64,000 nt of DNA, taken from positions 182,181-246,180 of the forward strand of contig JAJCYW010000006.1 in the NCBI GenBank assembly GCA_029262675.1. Reading direction: 5' to 3'. The first letter of the stretch is position 1. Every line of letters begins with the position of its first letter. Origin of the DNA: Chloroflexota bacterium (GTDB lineage: Bacteria; Chloroflexota; Dehalococcoidia; DSTF01; RBG-16-68-14). Shown piece after piece: positions 9,823 through 19,400 of this stretch. A program made the translations under genes and the position numbers. The notes beneath the pieces are model-generated. The model was not told the DNA's origin. It did not search any database and saw only the letters and a program-made list of their open reading frames with translations.

Positions 9823-10479
9823 ATGTCAGTCCTCGGACGAATGAGACCCCGGATCCCAAAGCCACTGGCGATTGGCCTCGGCGTGTTCGTGGCCGCGGCG
9901 GTGTTACTCGTTGGGGGATGGACGCTCTGGGGGCTGTTCGGCCCGCCACCGGACGGGTTCTCTCCCACCGGCGGCCGGGCGATCGAGATCGGTGGCCAGC
10001 CTCCAGTTTTCCAGTACACGATCGATGCACGGAGCCGAAACGACTGGGCCTATTTCGATTTCTCGAGCGGGACCACCATCGCTACCTCCCAGGAGAGCCT
10101 CGATTGGGACCTGGCATTTCGCCGCACGGACCTACTCACGAACGGAGGCGAGACCAACGCCGCTAGCGACGGCGGGGCGTTCGACTTCGGAGACGTGCCT
10201 CTCGGCGAGTTGCAGGCCCTCCCGCCCGAAACGTACCTGGCCGACACGACCCACGACGAGCGCGGGCTGGAGAACCCCGCGCTGCACGGCTGGTACAGCT
10301 ATGACTGGCTCAAACACGTCATCTCCAGTAAGGGCCGCACATACGGAGTGAGGACGGCGACCGGCGAGACAGCGTTCGTCACCTTCCTTTCGTACTATTG
10401 CGACGACGGCTCCTCTGGCTGCATCACCTTCCAGTACCGCTACCCGGCTCTCCCCGCCACGTCTTCAAGCGGATACTGA
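9823..10479 (+). CDS. HmuY-like haem-binding protein, membrane-anchored
   Basis: 218 residues. A single N-terminal helix at about 14-38 is followed by an exported domain. The pattern YFDFSSGT...SLDWDLAFRRTDLLTNGG resembles the HmuY fold core (the strand where the protein counts as folding around haem), followed by DWLKHVISSKGRTYGVRTATGETAFVTFLSYY. HmuY proteins take haem from the environment in Bacteroidetes. Here the gene sits directly after haem-protein genes, so a role in haem handling or as an extra b-haem carrier is a reasonable guess. The ribosome site is weak; ATG 9841 is an alternative start. Confidence 0.62.
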   Translation: MSVLGRMRPRIPKPLAIGLGVFVAAAVLLVGGWTLWGLFGPPPDGFSPTGGRAIEIGGQPPVFQYTIDARSRNDWAYFDFSSGTTIATSQESLDWDLAFRRTDLLTNGGETNAASDGGAFDFGDVPLGELQALPPETYLADTTHDERGLENPALHGWYSYDWLKHVISSKGRTYGVRTATGETAFVTFLSYYCDDGSSGCITFQYRYPALPATSSSGY

Positions 10480-10707
10480 TGCGATGAGACTACTCCGACG
10501 ATGGGTCAACTCACCCAGCTCTCATTTCGCCCGGCGCTCGTCGCCTCCGCGGCCGCGGAGCTGACTCCTCAGCCGCAGGGTTGAGCTTCGGGCCTGCAGC
10601 GTCTTGCCCTCTGCTACCCAACCTTGCGGCCACAAGCAGGGGAAGAGGCGAACGAGTTGGTGTGGCGAAACGAGCACCTCTCTACAGGTTCGGCTGGTGC
10701 CCCCTTT

Positions 10708-11415
10708 CTACGAACTCTCGAAGAGTTCCCAGTTCGGGTAGAGGGGCTGAGCTTCGCCTTCGGGCTGCAGAAGCTCTTCGCCTAGCACGAAAGCCGTGAG
10801 CGTGCTCTTGACCATCCAACGCCCACCTTCAAAGGCCCAGCCCGTTCCGTAGGAAACGCGCAGCGGTCCCTCGCCACCAAAGTCGGCGGGGCGTTCGATA
10901 ATCGCAGTCACGATGGCGTCGAAGGCGTCGTCACCAACATTCAGGGCGTAGACCTGAACGGAGCCATCTCCGAAGTCGTCGCTTTCGGCAAGCAGGGCCG
11001 TGGCAAGCATCGTGTCGTACGCCGAGAAGGCGTCGTCTACCGGAGTGATCGCTCCTTCGGAGCGCCAATATCTTTCGCGGAATCCGTCGAACTCCTGGCC
11101 TTCGAACTCACACGTTGGGCCACCGCTCCCGTTCGGAGCAACGTCGGCCGCTGTACACACTACCGCTTCCGTCAGCGCGCGGTCGCGCAAGAACGAGGCG
11201 TCGCCTTCATCCAACGCCGCTTGGAACGTCAGGATGAACTGTCGGAAGCCGTCCGCGCCGGACGTCTCAACGTCCGCCGGTGGCGTCGGCGTTTCGGCTG
11301 GGGCTACGGTCGGAGTCGGGGTTGCGTCTCCATCTCCGTCGCCGTCTCCATCACCGCAGGCAATCGCGATGAACAGCAGCCCCGGCACGAGCAATAACAT
11401 GATAAGTCGAGTCAT
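10708..11415 (-). CDS. Lipoprotein of unknown function
   Basis: 235 residues from ATG 11415, with GGGGAGAAG 5 nt upstream. The lipobox is LFIAIAC (Cys20), then an acidic DGDGDGDGD run and a short Thr/Pro linker. The folded part begins near residue 48 (DGFRQFILTFQAALDEGDASFLRDR) and resembles the NTF2-like/stress-type lipoproteins of Chloroflexota, with a disulphide-like pair (VVCTAAD...GPTCEF). It ends in AFEGGRWMVKSTL. It is convergent with the HmuY-like gene and stands alone. I cannot assign a function. Confidence 0.75.
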   Translation of the reverse strand: MTRLIMLLLVPGLLFIAIACGDGDGDGDGDATPTPTVAPAETPTPPADVETSGADGFRQFILTFQAALDEGDASFLRDRALTEAVVCTAADVAPNGSGGPTCEFEGQEFDGFRERYWRSEGAITPVDDAFSAYDTMLATALLAESDDFGDGSVQVYALNVGDDAFDAIVTAIIERPADFGGEGPLRVSYGTGWAFEGGRWMVKSTLTAFVLGEELLQPEGEAQPLYPNWELFESS

Positions 11416-12132
11416 TCGTCTTCTCCCCTGATGTATTGGCGAACGCGCAGGTTCGTTCGCGAACTCTACTATGTTGGACGCGGCCGCCGGGTCGTTTGTT
11501 CCTGCCAGGCGCGCGACTCCGTGAGCGGCCTGCGTGATTCGGCGTCCCAACGACGTTAGCGATGGCTCCGATATCTGGACGTGTCGATGCCCTTCGCAAC
11601 ATCCCTGAGCTGGCATTGGAGTTCGTCTCGCGAACCGGCTACATCGCCTTCTACCTCGGCGTCGGCGGCTTCTGGCGCCTGTGGCCACTGTGGTTTCCTG
11701 CAACCTCGGCGTGCTCCGCCTGAGCCGGGACCGCCGAGCACAGGCACACAGGCGCCACAGAACTACGGGCCGAGGGTTCAAGTAGATTCGCTACGGGTCC
11801 TTCTGCTCGGCAGGCAGAACGTCGCGAGATTGAACCTCGTCTCCCGTTCCAACTCCAACATGCAATGGTAGAGGCCGCCGTTTCCGGCGGTCCTCTCCCC
11901 CCGGTCTTGCTCCGTCACCATCTGCTGTCTGAGCAGGGCGGTGGCTCTCCAGGACGCTTTTCAATGGCCAAGGAAGGTAATCGGCCACTAGACGGCAGCC
12001 AGGGGCCGAGCGTTGGTCTAGCCCTAAGCCGCCCGGCTTTCTCTCCGCCTGTTTCGGTACCCCCAATCACCGCCGTTCAGCGCACTCGTTCGCATGCCGA
12101 TACCTACTAAGGCAGAAAACCGGCGGAGTGTG
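11416..12132. other. Intergenic region of about 0.7 kb, no supported gene
   Basis: Lies between two divergent lipoprotein genes. Frames of 60-96 codons occur on both strands but none has a ribosome site, signal peptide or recognisable domain. It includes inverted stretches around 11640-11770 (GGCGCCTGTG ... CACAGGCGCC type), which may be a degraded element or a stem-forming region. Confidence 0.45.
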
Positions 12133-13377
12133 ATGAATCTGAGACCCTCGACGATCTTCCTGTTACTGGCGACCGTGGCCCTCGCCTGGGCCGCTTCTGT
12201 CGCGTGTGGCGGGAGCGGCAGCGACGAGCGACGAGTCATCGTCGCGGCCGGCACGCATACGTGCTCGCTCGTGGACGGCGCGGTGCACTGCTGGGGCAAC
12301 AACTACTACGGCCAGGTAGGCAGCGGCGACGTGACCGAGGACTATTCGATCAATGCCGAGACCGTCGACTTGGGCGAGCGGGCTATCGACGTGGCAGCCG
12401 GCTACGACCACACGTGCGCGGCCACCGAGAGCGGCAAGATCTACTGTTGGGGCCGCAACAAGTTCGGCCAGCTCGGCGCCGAGACGCGCCGGAGCTTCTC
12501 GAGCCTCCCCGTCGAGGTCGAAGGCCTGACGGGCGTCGTCGCGGTCGGCGCGGGCGACCATCACTCGTGCGCGATACTGGAGAACGGCGGGCTGCGCTGC
12601 TGGGGCGCGAACAGCAGCGGGACGCTCGGCAACGGCAAGACGTTGCCCATTCGCGTCGGCGAGATCGACTACGAGGTCCAGAAGGTGGGCGGCCTGCGCG
12701 ATGTCGTCCAAGTGGATGGTTCATGGACCCGCACGTGCGCGCTCACCGGCGTCGGCGAGGTCTACTGCTGGGGCCAGAACGCCAACGGTCAGCTCGGAGA
12801 CGGGACACACTTCGACCAGCTCCGGCCCGCCCAGGTGATGGGCTTGCCCGCACCGGCCACTGCGATCGCCGTCGGCGGCGGGCACACCTGTGCGCTCATC
12901 GAAGATGGACGCATGTTTTGTTGGGGCTCCAACCACTACGGCGAGCTCGGCGACGGTACCAGCTCGTTAGACATCGAGCCTGACGGCAGCTACGTCGTGT
13001 CGCCACAGGAGGTCCTAGGGATCGATGGCGACGTCAAGCTCATCAGCGCCAGCTCCCAAGGACACACCTGTGCAGTCACCTCGTCCGAGACGGTGTACTG
13101 CTGGGGCTTCAACGAGAACGGGCAGGTGGGTGCCATCGAGAGCAGCCGCTGTGTGACGATACGTTGCCAGCTCTCGCCGATCATTGTCGAGCACGTGCCA
13201 GATGTAGGCACCTTGATCGCGCTCTCGGCTGGCTCCTCCCACACTTGCGCGCTGTTCTCAGATGGCACGGGAACGTGCTGGGGCGCCAACAGCCTAGGCC
13301 AGCTCGGCGACGGTACTGACATCGATAGCCTGGAGCCCGTCACGGTGCTCGAAGCAGCCCTCGAAGAGATTTCATGA
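12133..13377 (+). CDS. RCC1-repeat lipoprotein
   Basis: 414 residues from ATG 12133 (GGCGGAG upstream). A lipoprotein signal (AASVAC) is followed by six to seven RCC1/BLIP-II-type repeats of about 50 residues, each with a HTCAL...G.VYCWG.N..GQLGDGT signature, so the protein forms a beta-propeller outside the membrane. The paired Cys of HTC and CWG in each blade may form disulphides. Exported RCC1 proteins of this type are common in Chloroflexota and Myxococcota; ligands are unknown. The stop overlaps the start of the next lipoprotein (ATGA). Confidence 0.9.
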   Translation: MNLRPSTIFLLLATVALAWAASVACGGSGSDERRVIVAAGTHTCSLVDGAVHCWGNNYYGQVGSGDVTEDYSINAETVDLGERAIDVAAGYDHTCAATESGKIYCWGRNKFGQLGAETRRSFSSLPVEVEGLTGVVAVGAGDHHSCAILENGGLRCWGANSSGTLGNGKTLPIRVGEIDYEVQKVGGLRDVVQVDGSWTRTCALTGVGEVYCWGQNANGQLGDGTHFDQLRPAQVMGLPAPATAIAVGGGHTCALIEDGRMFCWGSNHYGELGDGTSSLDIEPDGSYVVSPQEVLGIDGDVKLISASSQGHTCAVTSSETVYCWGFNENGQVGAIESSRCVTIRCQLSPIIVEHVPDVGTLIALSAGSSHTCALFSDGTGTCWGANSLGQLGDGTDIDSLEPVTVLEAALEEIS

Positions 13378-14702
13378 ACTGGGCCGGGCTTGCGGCATTC
13401 GCGCTTGCAGTGAGCGTTCTGGCGCTCGCAGCGTGCGGGGGCGAAGAATCGGCCCTGCCGCCCAACGAGGCGCTTAACGCATCGCAGGAGGCGCTGCGCG
13501 AGATCGACTCGGTCATGATGAGCACCGAGATCACGACGATCTTCGACGATGCAACCGAAACGACCTTCCTGGAAGTCGGCTACGAGCAAGATGAACTAAT
13601 GTTCGTGCGCCAGGGTATCAGAGACGCGTCCCCCAGAGACGAAATCAGTGAAACTCTGCTCATTCCGGACGACTACTATGTGCGCACCGTCAGCGGAGAC
13701 TGGTATGTCATCAGCCCCTGGAACCAGGGAGAACGGTTTGGCGAACTGCCAGAGGCCGGTGCGGACGACGCAATCGAATTCTACGACAAGGACGTCGCGC
13801 CTTACCTCAAGGACCTACAGCAGGCGGACGACGAGCAGTTCGATGGTGAAGTGTTCCTCCGATATGATGGTATCTTCGATTCGCCTGAGGGCGAGGGCCA
13901 GGCTACGCTTTGGCTCCACAAGGATTCATACCTGCCGCGCAAGGTCCGCTTGCAGGCCTCTGAAAACGGGGACCGCTTCGATGTCGCGGTCGAGTTCATC
14001 GACTACGACCTGCCGGTGCTCCTGCCGATCCCGCCGGAAGCGCGGCCATACCGTGACTACGAGATCGCCGGGCAGACGCCTTGTGCCGGTGCGGAGCTGG
14101 AGTTATGTCTGGAGACCCAGCTCGAGCTTGACGATACCGCGGCGCACTTCTGTGAAGGAGAAGGGCGCCGCGTGTGCCTGCTACCGCTCGGCCAGGTGGA
14201 CGCCGAGTTGATGCGCGGCCTCGTCGATTACTATCGAAAACGCTACGGACTGCCGATCAGCGCGATCCAGCCGACCTTCGTCCCGACGGATTTGCTGGAC
14301 CACAAGCGCGGCCAGCTTCGCGCTTGGGAACTCATGGACTACTCGCGGCTTCGTGCCGCTCACAGCTTCTTCGGGCCCGAGGTCATACTGATCGGGATCA
14401 CGCCGGTCGACATTTTTAACGAATACGGTCACTACTCTTGGGTCTTCGGCGTCAAGACCGCGCCGGAGGAGCCGCTAGCGGTCATCTCGACGTTCCGTAT
14501 GAAGCCGGAGATCTACGGCGACCCGCCCGACGACGAACTCTTCCAGACTCGGGTGCGCAAAATGGTCAGCCGGTATATCGGGGTGCTGTACTACGAGCTG
14601 CCGGAGAGCTCTGATCCGCAGAGCCCCCTCTTCAACTCGATCGGCGGTCTCGGCGACCTCGACGAGATGAGCGAAGCGCCCATCGCGCCAGAACTGCCGT
14701 AA
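13374..14702 (+). CDS. Lipoprotein: LolA/LppX-like N-domain fused to archaemetzincin-like C-domain without zinc motif
   Basis: 442 residues. A lipobox LALAAC is followed by a domain (about 30-225) with LppX/LprG character (ALREIDSVMMSTEITTIF, DDYYVRTVSGDWYVIS, LWLHKDSYLPRKVRL). The second half (about 260-442) looks like an archaemetzincin: YYRKRYGLPISAIQPT, LIGITPVDIFNEYG, SWVFGVK, LAVISTFRM, then R..K.. before the active-site helix. Where that family has HExxHxxG...C, this protein reads SRYIGVLYYELPE and no Cys follows. It should therefore be catalytically dead as a zinc protease or belong to a sister family. Translation is coupled to the RCC1 gene. Confidence 0.68.
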   Translation: MNWAGLAAFALAVSVLALAACGGEESALPPNEALNASQEALREIDSVMMSTEITTIFDDATETTFLEVGYEQDELMFVRQGIRDASPRDEISETLLIPDDYYVRTVSGDWYVISPWNQGERFGELPEAGADDAIEFYDKDVAPYLKDLQQADDEQFDGEVFLRYDGIFDSPEGEGQATLWLHKDSYLPRKVRLQASENGDRFDVAVEFIDYDLPVLLPIPPEARPYRDYEIAGQTPCAGAELELCLETQLELDDTAAHFCEGEGRRVCLLPLGQVDAELMRGLVDYYRKRYGLPISAIQPTFVPTDLLDHKRGQLRAWELMDYSRLRAAHSFFGPEVILIGITPVDIFNEYGHYSWVFGVKTAPEEPLAVISTFRMKPEIYGDPPDDELFQTRVRKMVSRYIGVLYYELPESSDPQSPLFNSIGGLGDLDEMSEAPIAPELP

Positions 14703-14911
14703 CGGCCGCATTCTCGTCCTGGCCTCAAAGCTGATCACTGGGAGCATCACGCCGCCGCTTGGCCATGCCCCCTGCCCTGATCCGCAGCCATCCGCTTTCC
14801 GAGCAAAGAGCTGCGGGCTCCAAGACCACCCCTTGTCCTTCGCGCTCAATCGCACTGCCCACCCGGCCGATACTACATTCGAGACGGTCCGAGCGCCGTC
14901 CGAATGAACCT

Positions 14912-16183
14912 ATGCGAAATTCGATCGTTCGTCGGTTTCCCATATTGGGCTTATTCGCGCTTGCGCTGGCAGTGGGTGCGATCTTCAGCGCAACGCCGGC
15001 GGAAGGTGGGGGCAGCTGCATCTATTCGCTCACGACTGTCGTCGACGGCGGTGGCGGGTGGATCGGCGTGTCGCCCGGCAACTCGTTTGCTTGCCCTGAC
15101 GGCACGTACAATTCTGGCGCCTACGTCACCATAGTCGCGACGGCAGACCCCGGCTACGCCTGGGAGTCGTGGGCCGGCACGGGCGACAACAACAGCAGCG
15201 CAACATTCGTCTCCATGAACGGCGACCAGACGGTCACAGCCACGTTCAGATCGAATTGCCACTTGCTCACGACGGCTGTCTCCGGCGGCGGAGGGTACAT
15301 CTCGGTGTCGCCCGGCAACTCGTTCGGCTGCCCGGAGGGGCAGTACAATCCAGGCACACCCGTCACCGTGGTCGCGACAGCAAACTCCGGCTACGCCTGG
15401 GACACATGGGCAGGCACCGATGACGACTCCACCAGGTCAACCTTCGTCACCATGAACGGCGACCGGTCCGTGAAGGCGACGTTCAGGACGAACTGCAACT
15501 CGCTCACCACGACTGTCTCCGGCGGCGGAGGGTACATCTCGCTGTCATCCGGCAGCACCGGCGGATGCCCGGAAGGCCAGTACAGTCCAGGCTCCTACAT
15601 CACGGTTATTGCCACCGCAAACTCCGGCTACGCCTGGGAATCGTGGACCGGCACCGACGACAACTCCAGCAGGATTACGTTCGTCACGATGAACGGCGAC
15701 CGCTCCGTGAAGGCAACTTTCAGCGGTGCCGGCTCTCCTGCGACGCCTACGCCGGCTCCGACTAGCACCCCGCCTCCGACGGCGACACAGCTACCGCCTC
15801 CGACCAACACACCGGCCCCTGCCCCTACCGCGACACCGACACTGGCTCCGCCGGCACCCACATCGACTCCGACGAACGCGCCACCCCAGAACCAGCCGCC
15901 GTCGCCCACGAACACGCCACCCCAAGAACTGACGCCGACGCCGGCGAACGCGCCACCACCGGGCAGCACAGCGGATCCTTCGCCAACGGCCGCCAGGACG
16001 GCTAGTGGCGATGTCAATTGTGATGGCGCGACGAACTCCATCGACGCGGCGCTCGTGCTCCAACTCTCGGCGGGCCTTATCACCACGCTCCCCTGCCTCG
16101 ATCAAGGCGACATCCTGGACGACGACGTTGTGAACGCGCTGGACGCCGCAGTCATCTTGCAGATCGCAGCGTCGCTGTTGTAA
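14912..16183 (+). CDS. Secreted repeat protein with C-terminal type I dockerin
   Basis: 423 residues from ATG 14912. Signal peptide (FPILGLFALALAVG, cleavage near EGG), then three nearly identical repeats of about 79 residues (GGGYISVSPGNS, GYAWESWAGTDD, TFVTMNGDRSVKATF) of the bacterial/InlB-type B-repeat class. Next comes a Pro/Thr linker and a dockerin made of two EF-like loops: GDVNCDGATNSIDAALVLQ and GDILDDDVVNALDAAVILQ. Dockerins bind cohesin modules. The cohesin-like protein at the right edge of the window is a possible partner type. No enzymatic domain is present, so the role is adhesive or structural. Confidence 0.88.
   Translation: MRNSIVRRFPILGLFALALAVGAIFSATPAEGGGSCIYSLTTVVDGGGGWIGVSPGNSFACPDGTYNSGAYVTIVATADPGYAWESWAGTGDNNSSATFVSMNGDQTVTATFRSNCHLLTTAVSGGGGYISVSPGNSFGCPEGQYNPGTPVTVVATANSGYAWDTWAGTDDDSTRSTFVTMNGDRSVKATFRTNCNSLTTTVSGGGGYISLSSGSTGGCPEGQYSPGSYITVIATANSGYAWESWTGTDDNSSRITFVTMNGDRSVKATFSGAGSPATPTPAPTSTPPPTATQLPPPTNTPAPAPTATPTLAPPAPTSTPTNAPPQNQPPSPTNTPPQELTPTPANAPPPGSTADPSPTAARTASGDVNCDGATNSIDAALVLQLSAGLITTLPCLDQGDILDDDVVNALDAAVILQIAASLL
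15017..15724 (+). repeat. Three tandem about 237-240 bp coding repeats
   Basis: Repeat units begin at the Cys codons at 15017, 15257 and 15494. Each encodes about 79 residues of the same B-repeat domain. They are similar at both DNA and protein level, so unit number could change by recombination. Confidence 0.85.
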
Positions 16184-16244
16184 TCCGGCGCCAGAACCAC
16201 TTGCTTCCGACCGAACAGTGACGGCTCGCGCTGGACTAGCTCCG

Positions 16245-16272
16245 TTGCCTTTTTCTTAGCATGTGCTAGAAT
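16245..16272 (+). promoter_or_regulatory. Sigma-70-like promoter
   Basis: TTGCCT (16245-16250), 16-nt spacer, TAGAAT (16267-16272), 36 nt before the ATG of the cyclase remnant. After the rearrangement it probably drives the ABC exporter operon. Confidence 0.55.
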
Positions 16273-16308
16273 AGCCTGCCGGTCCACCAGGGCAGGAAGG
16301 TTGAGGCC

Positions 16309-16437
16309 ATGGCGCAGGGGCTTCCAGAACGCACCGTTACGATTCTCTTCGCCGACGTTGTCGGATCGACCGCGCTTGCCAATCGCCTGGGAGATGGCAC
16401 AGCCCGTGCAACGAAGAGCGTAACGCCAAGATGCTAA
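16309..16437 (+). pseudogene. Truncated class III adenylate/guanylate cyclase N-terminus
   Basis: A 42-codon frame starting MAQGLPERTVTILF followed by ADVVGSTALANRLGD is the opening of a class III nucleotidyl cyclase domain of the kind frequent in Chloroflexota (strand with FADVVGST contains the first metal-binding Asp). Homology stops after about GTARAT, then five unrelated codons lead to TAA. The rest of the catalytic domain is missing. The stop overlaps the start of the ABC permease gene at 16431, so this is a deletion or insertion scar, perhaps now acting as a leader peptide for the permease. Confidence 0.72.
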
Positions 16438-19400
16438 CTGAATCGGAGCAACGTGCTCTTGATCAGATCAGGGAGTATCTTGCCGCTGGTCGCGAGCTGT
16501 CCGAGATCCGAGCTGCCGGATGGGAGAATTGGATCGACCACCTCGAAGATAAGGGTGTCGATCTACGTACGGGCGAGATTAGGGCTCAGCCACCCGACAC
16601 AGCGGCAACAGAGAGAATAGGGGCCGAGCGGTTGGGACGGCTCAGCTTTTATCTCAGAAACGCTATCGTGTCGCTGTTTCGCAGCCGACAGCGGGCAATG
16701 TTCGCCATTGGCAGCGTTGCCGTGGGCGTGGCCGCCATCGTGGCTCTCCAGCTCACGGCAGATGTCATCGAGCACAAACTCACCACAAATGTGCGGGAAG
16801 TCCTCCGTGGCGACCTCGTTTCCGAGGGCCTCGGTGGAGACCGCGGGGTCGCCTCGGTCCAAGCGCTTCAGGACGAGGGGCTGATCGACGGCTTCACAAC
16901 CAGCCTGTCGATCCATGAAGACACCCGCGACTTCCTGGCGCATTTCAAGGCCGTGCTCCAGGGCCGAACTGACAAGAATGCGGTCGTCAACCAGTACATG
17001 CCGATCTTCCTGGAGAAGGACGTGTACCCGTACTACGGCCGTGTACGGGCGGATAAGCCCGCTGGCCGAGACTTGTGGTACCTGGTGCAGGACCCGTACG
17101 ACGTGGTCGTGACGAGTACGGTGGCCAACCGCCACAACATCAACGTGGACGACCAGTTCAAGCTTGGCCAAATCCAGGAGTTGTTCACGGTCCGGGGCAT
17201 CCTGTCGGACGCCGAGCTCTCACGCGAGTGCATGCCGTTCATCGGATGCATCGTATTTCGGCAGGACACGATGGACAGCTTGTTCTTTGTTGTGCCGCAA
17301 GGCCAGGTCCGTCAGGAACGGATGCCGCCGGAGACTTCGGGGTCGTGGGACCCCGCGGTGAGGAGCACGACTCTCACGGTTTGGCCGGAGGAAGATCTGG
17401 TCTGGGGCGCGTATGGAATGGCGGAGGGGGCGGAGTTGACGCTGACGGTCGATGATCCCAGCACGCCCAACCCTGTGGACTACTCCGAGTCGCAGGTGTC
17501 CCGCCCCGCGCATTGGGAAGAACACGGAGAGAGCTTCGTGAGCTTCGACCTCTGGGGTGTGTTTGATATTCGGCCGGGCCATCGCCTCAGTTTGAGCGGC
17601 CACGACGTTACGGTTACTTACACCGTGGCGAACCTGGCGGTGACGGAAGTCAACGCCGGTCTCGACACCATATCCGGAGTGGCCGATCCGTTTGGCAGTA
17701 TCCGCGTTCAGATCACCTCCGTCTTCCTTGAGGAACTGGCCGGTGGTGGAAGGGATGTATCCGCCAGCTCAACAGGTGAGTGGACGGCCGACTTCTCGGT
17801 CCCCAGCGATCCTCCGAACCACGTTCCCGCTGATCCGAACGAGGCGGCATGGGAGGCGTCCCATAGAGCGGCGAAAGACATCCACCCAGATACCAAGACT
17901 GAAGTGCGGCAGTTGGATTCAGACCGCCGCTATGCCACCAGCGTTTGGTCGGGCTCTCCGCAGACGCTGGCAGACGACGGTCGCATTGCCTTGCTCGAGG
18001 AGCCGGGAAGGGAGTTCTACATTCTGGCCGCGGGCCGCAGCGACGCCGAACTGGCCGTCATAGACGAGCGCCTCATGTCGGGCGAAGATCCTGGCGCCCA
18101 GGAAATCACGACGGCCGCAGAGGCGGCCGAGGACAACAAGGCTACGGCTGACCTTGTCAGGAGCGTCACTCTGGTCTTCGGGCTGGTGGCTCTGGCGATT
18201 GGCGGCCTGGGAATCGCCAACACCATGCAGGTGCTGGTAAGAAGACGGCTGCCCGAGGCCGGCGTCCTCAAGGCTATCGGGCTCAAGGGGCGGCAGGTCA
18301 TGGCCGTGTTCCTTGCAGAAGCCCTGATAATTGCCGCACTCGGAAGCGTCCTCGGCATACTCATTGGGGTACTGTTCAGCTTCGCCACGGTTCGGTTATT
18401 AGAGGATCTGCTCTTCATGGACCTGGAGTGGATCCTGGGAGCCGGACCCGTGGTTACCGGTCTGGTCGTCGGACTGGTGGCAACGCTGGCGTTTACGGTG
18501 CTTCCGGTCGTGGGAGCGGGGCGCGTGCGTCCATTGGCTGCCATCCGCCCCAACGATAGCGACCTGATCAAAGCCAGCTGGCCCATCAGCCTGCTGGTGC
18601 TGCTGGGGCTGGCGCTGCTCGCGGGCGTCATGGTCGGCTTCCTGATCGGCTCACCCGTCTGGGGTCTGGCCGGAACTCTGGGGGCGTTCGTCGTCATCGG
18701 CGTGCTCCTCGCCGTACTTGTCGCCGTCGTCTACTTGTTGAGCCGGTTGCCGACGATGCGCTCGTTGACGCTGCGCCTTTCGTTCTTAGAATGGCGGCGG
18801 CGCAAGGTGAGCGCCGCGTCCACGCTGCTGGCGATGAGCATCGGCGTGCTGGGCATCAGTCTGACGCTTCTATTCGCGGACACTCTCACGAAGAGTGTTT
18901 CGGCCAATGTTGAGGGACAGATCGGCGCGGATGTGTACGTGCTGGTGAACGATCCAGAGGAGAAAGAAGACGCCTTTGCGATGATGCGGGAGGCCGAAGG
19001 GGTCGCCGGATTCTCGCCCGCGACCGTCTACGACGTCACTCTTGTCTCTCACAACGGACAGATCTTCCAGGAACTAGGCGACCCGGATCAACCGGTCGCC
19101 CACCAAGATTTCGGCTATAGTGGGGCGAACTTCCTCTTTGAATTCGAGAGGCTCACCGTTCGTGAAGTCGATGACCTGCTCCCCCGCCTGAGTTTCCCGC
19201 CCGACGGTGGAGGAATGCTCAGCGATAGCGATGTGGGCAGGAACACCCTGGTGCTTCAGCGTGACGAAGGATCCTCAGCCGTTGAGGATCTGGGCCTGAG
19301 CGTTGGGGACACGGTCGGGCTCGTGGGCATTGATGAGGCCGGCCTCATCGCCTCAGGGGTGGTTGAGTTTGAGATCGTCGGCTTCTCCGCGAAAGTGGAC

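Noticed and set aside
11581..11871. 96-codon plus-strand frame in the 0.7-kb gap
   Set aside because: Ser/Pro/Ala-rich, no ribosome site, no domain, and overlapped by equally long frames on the other strand.
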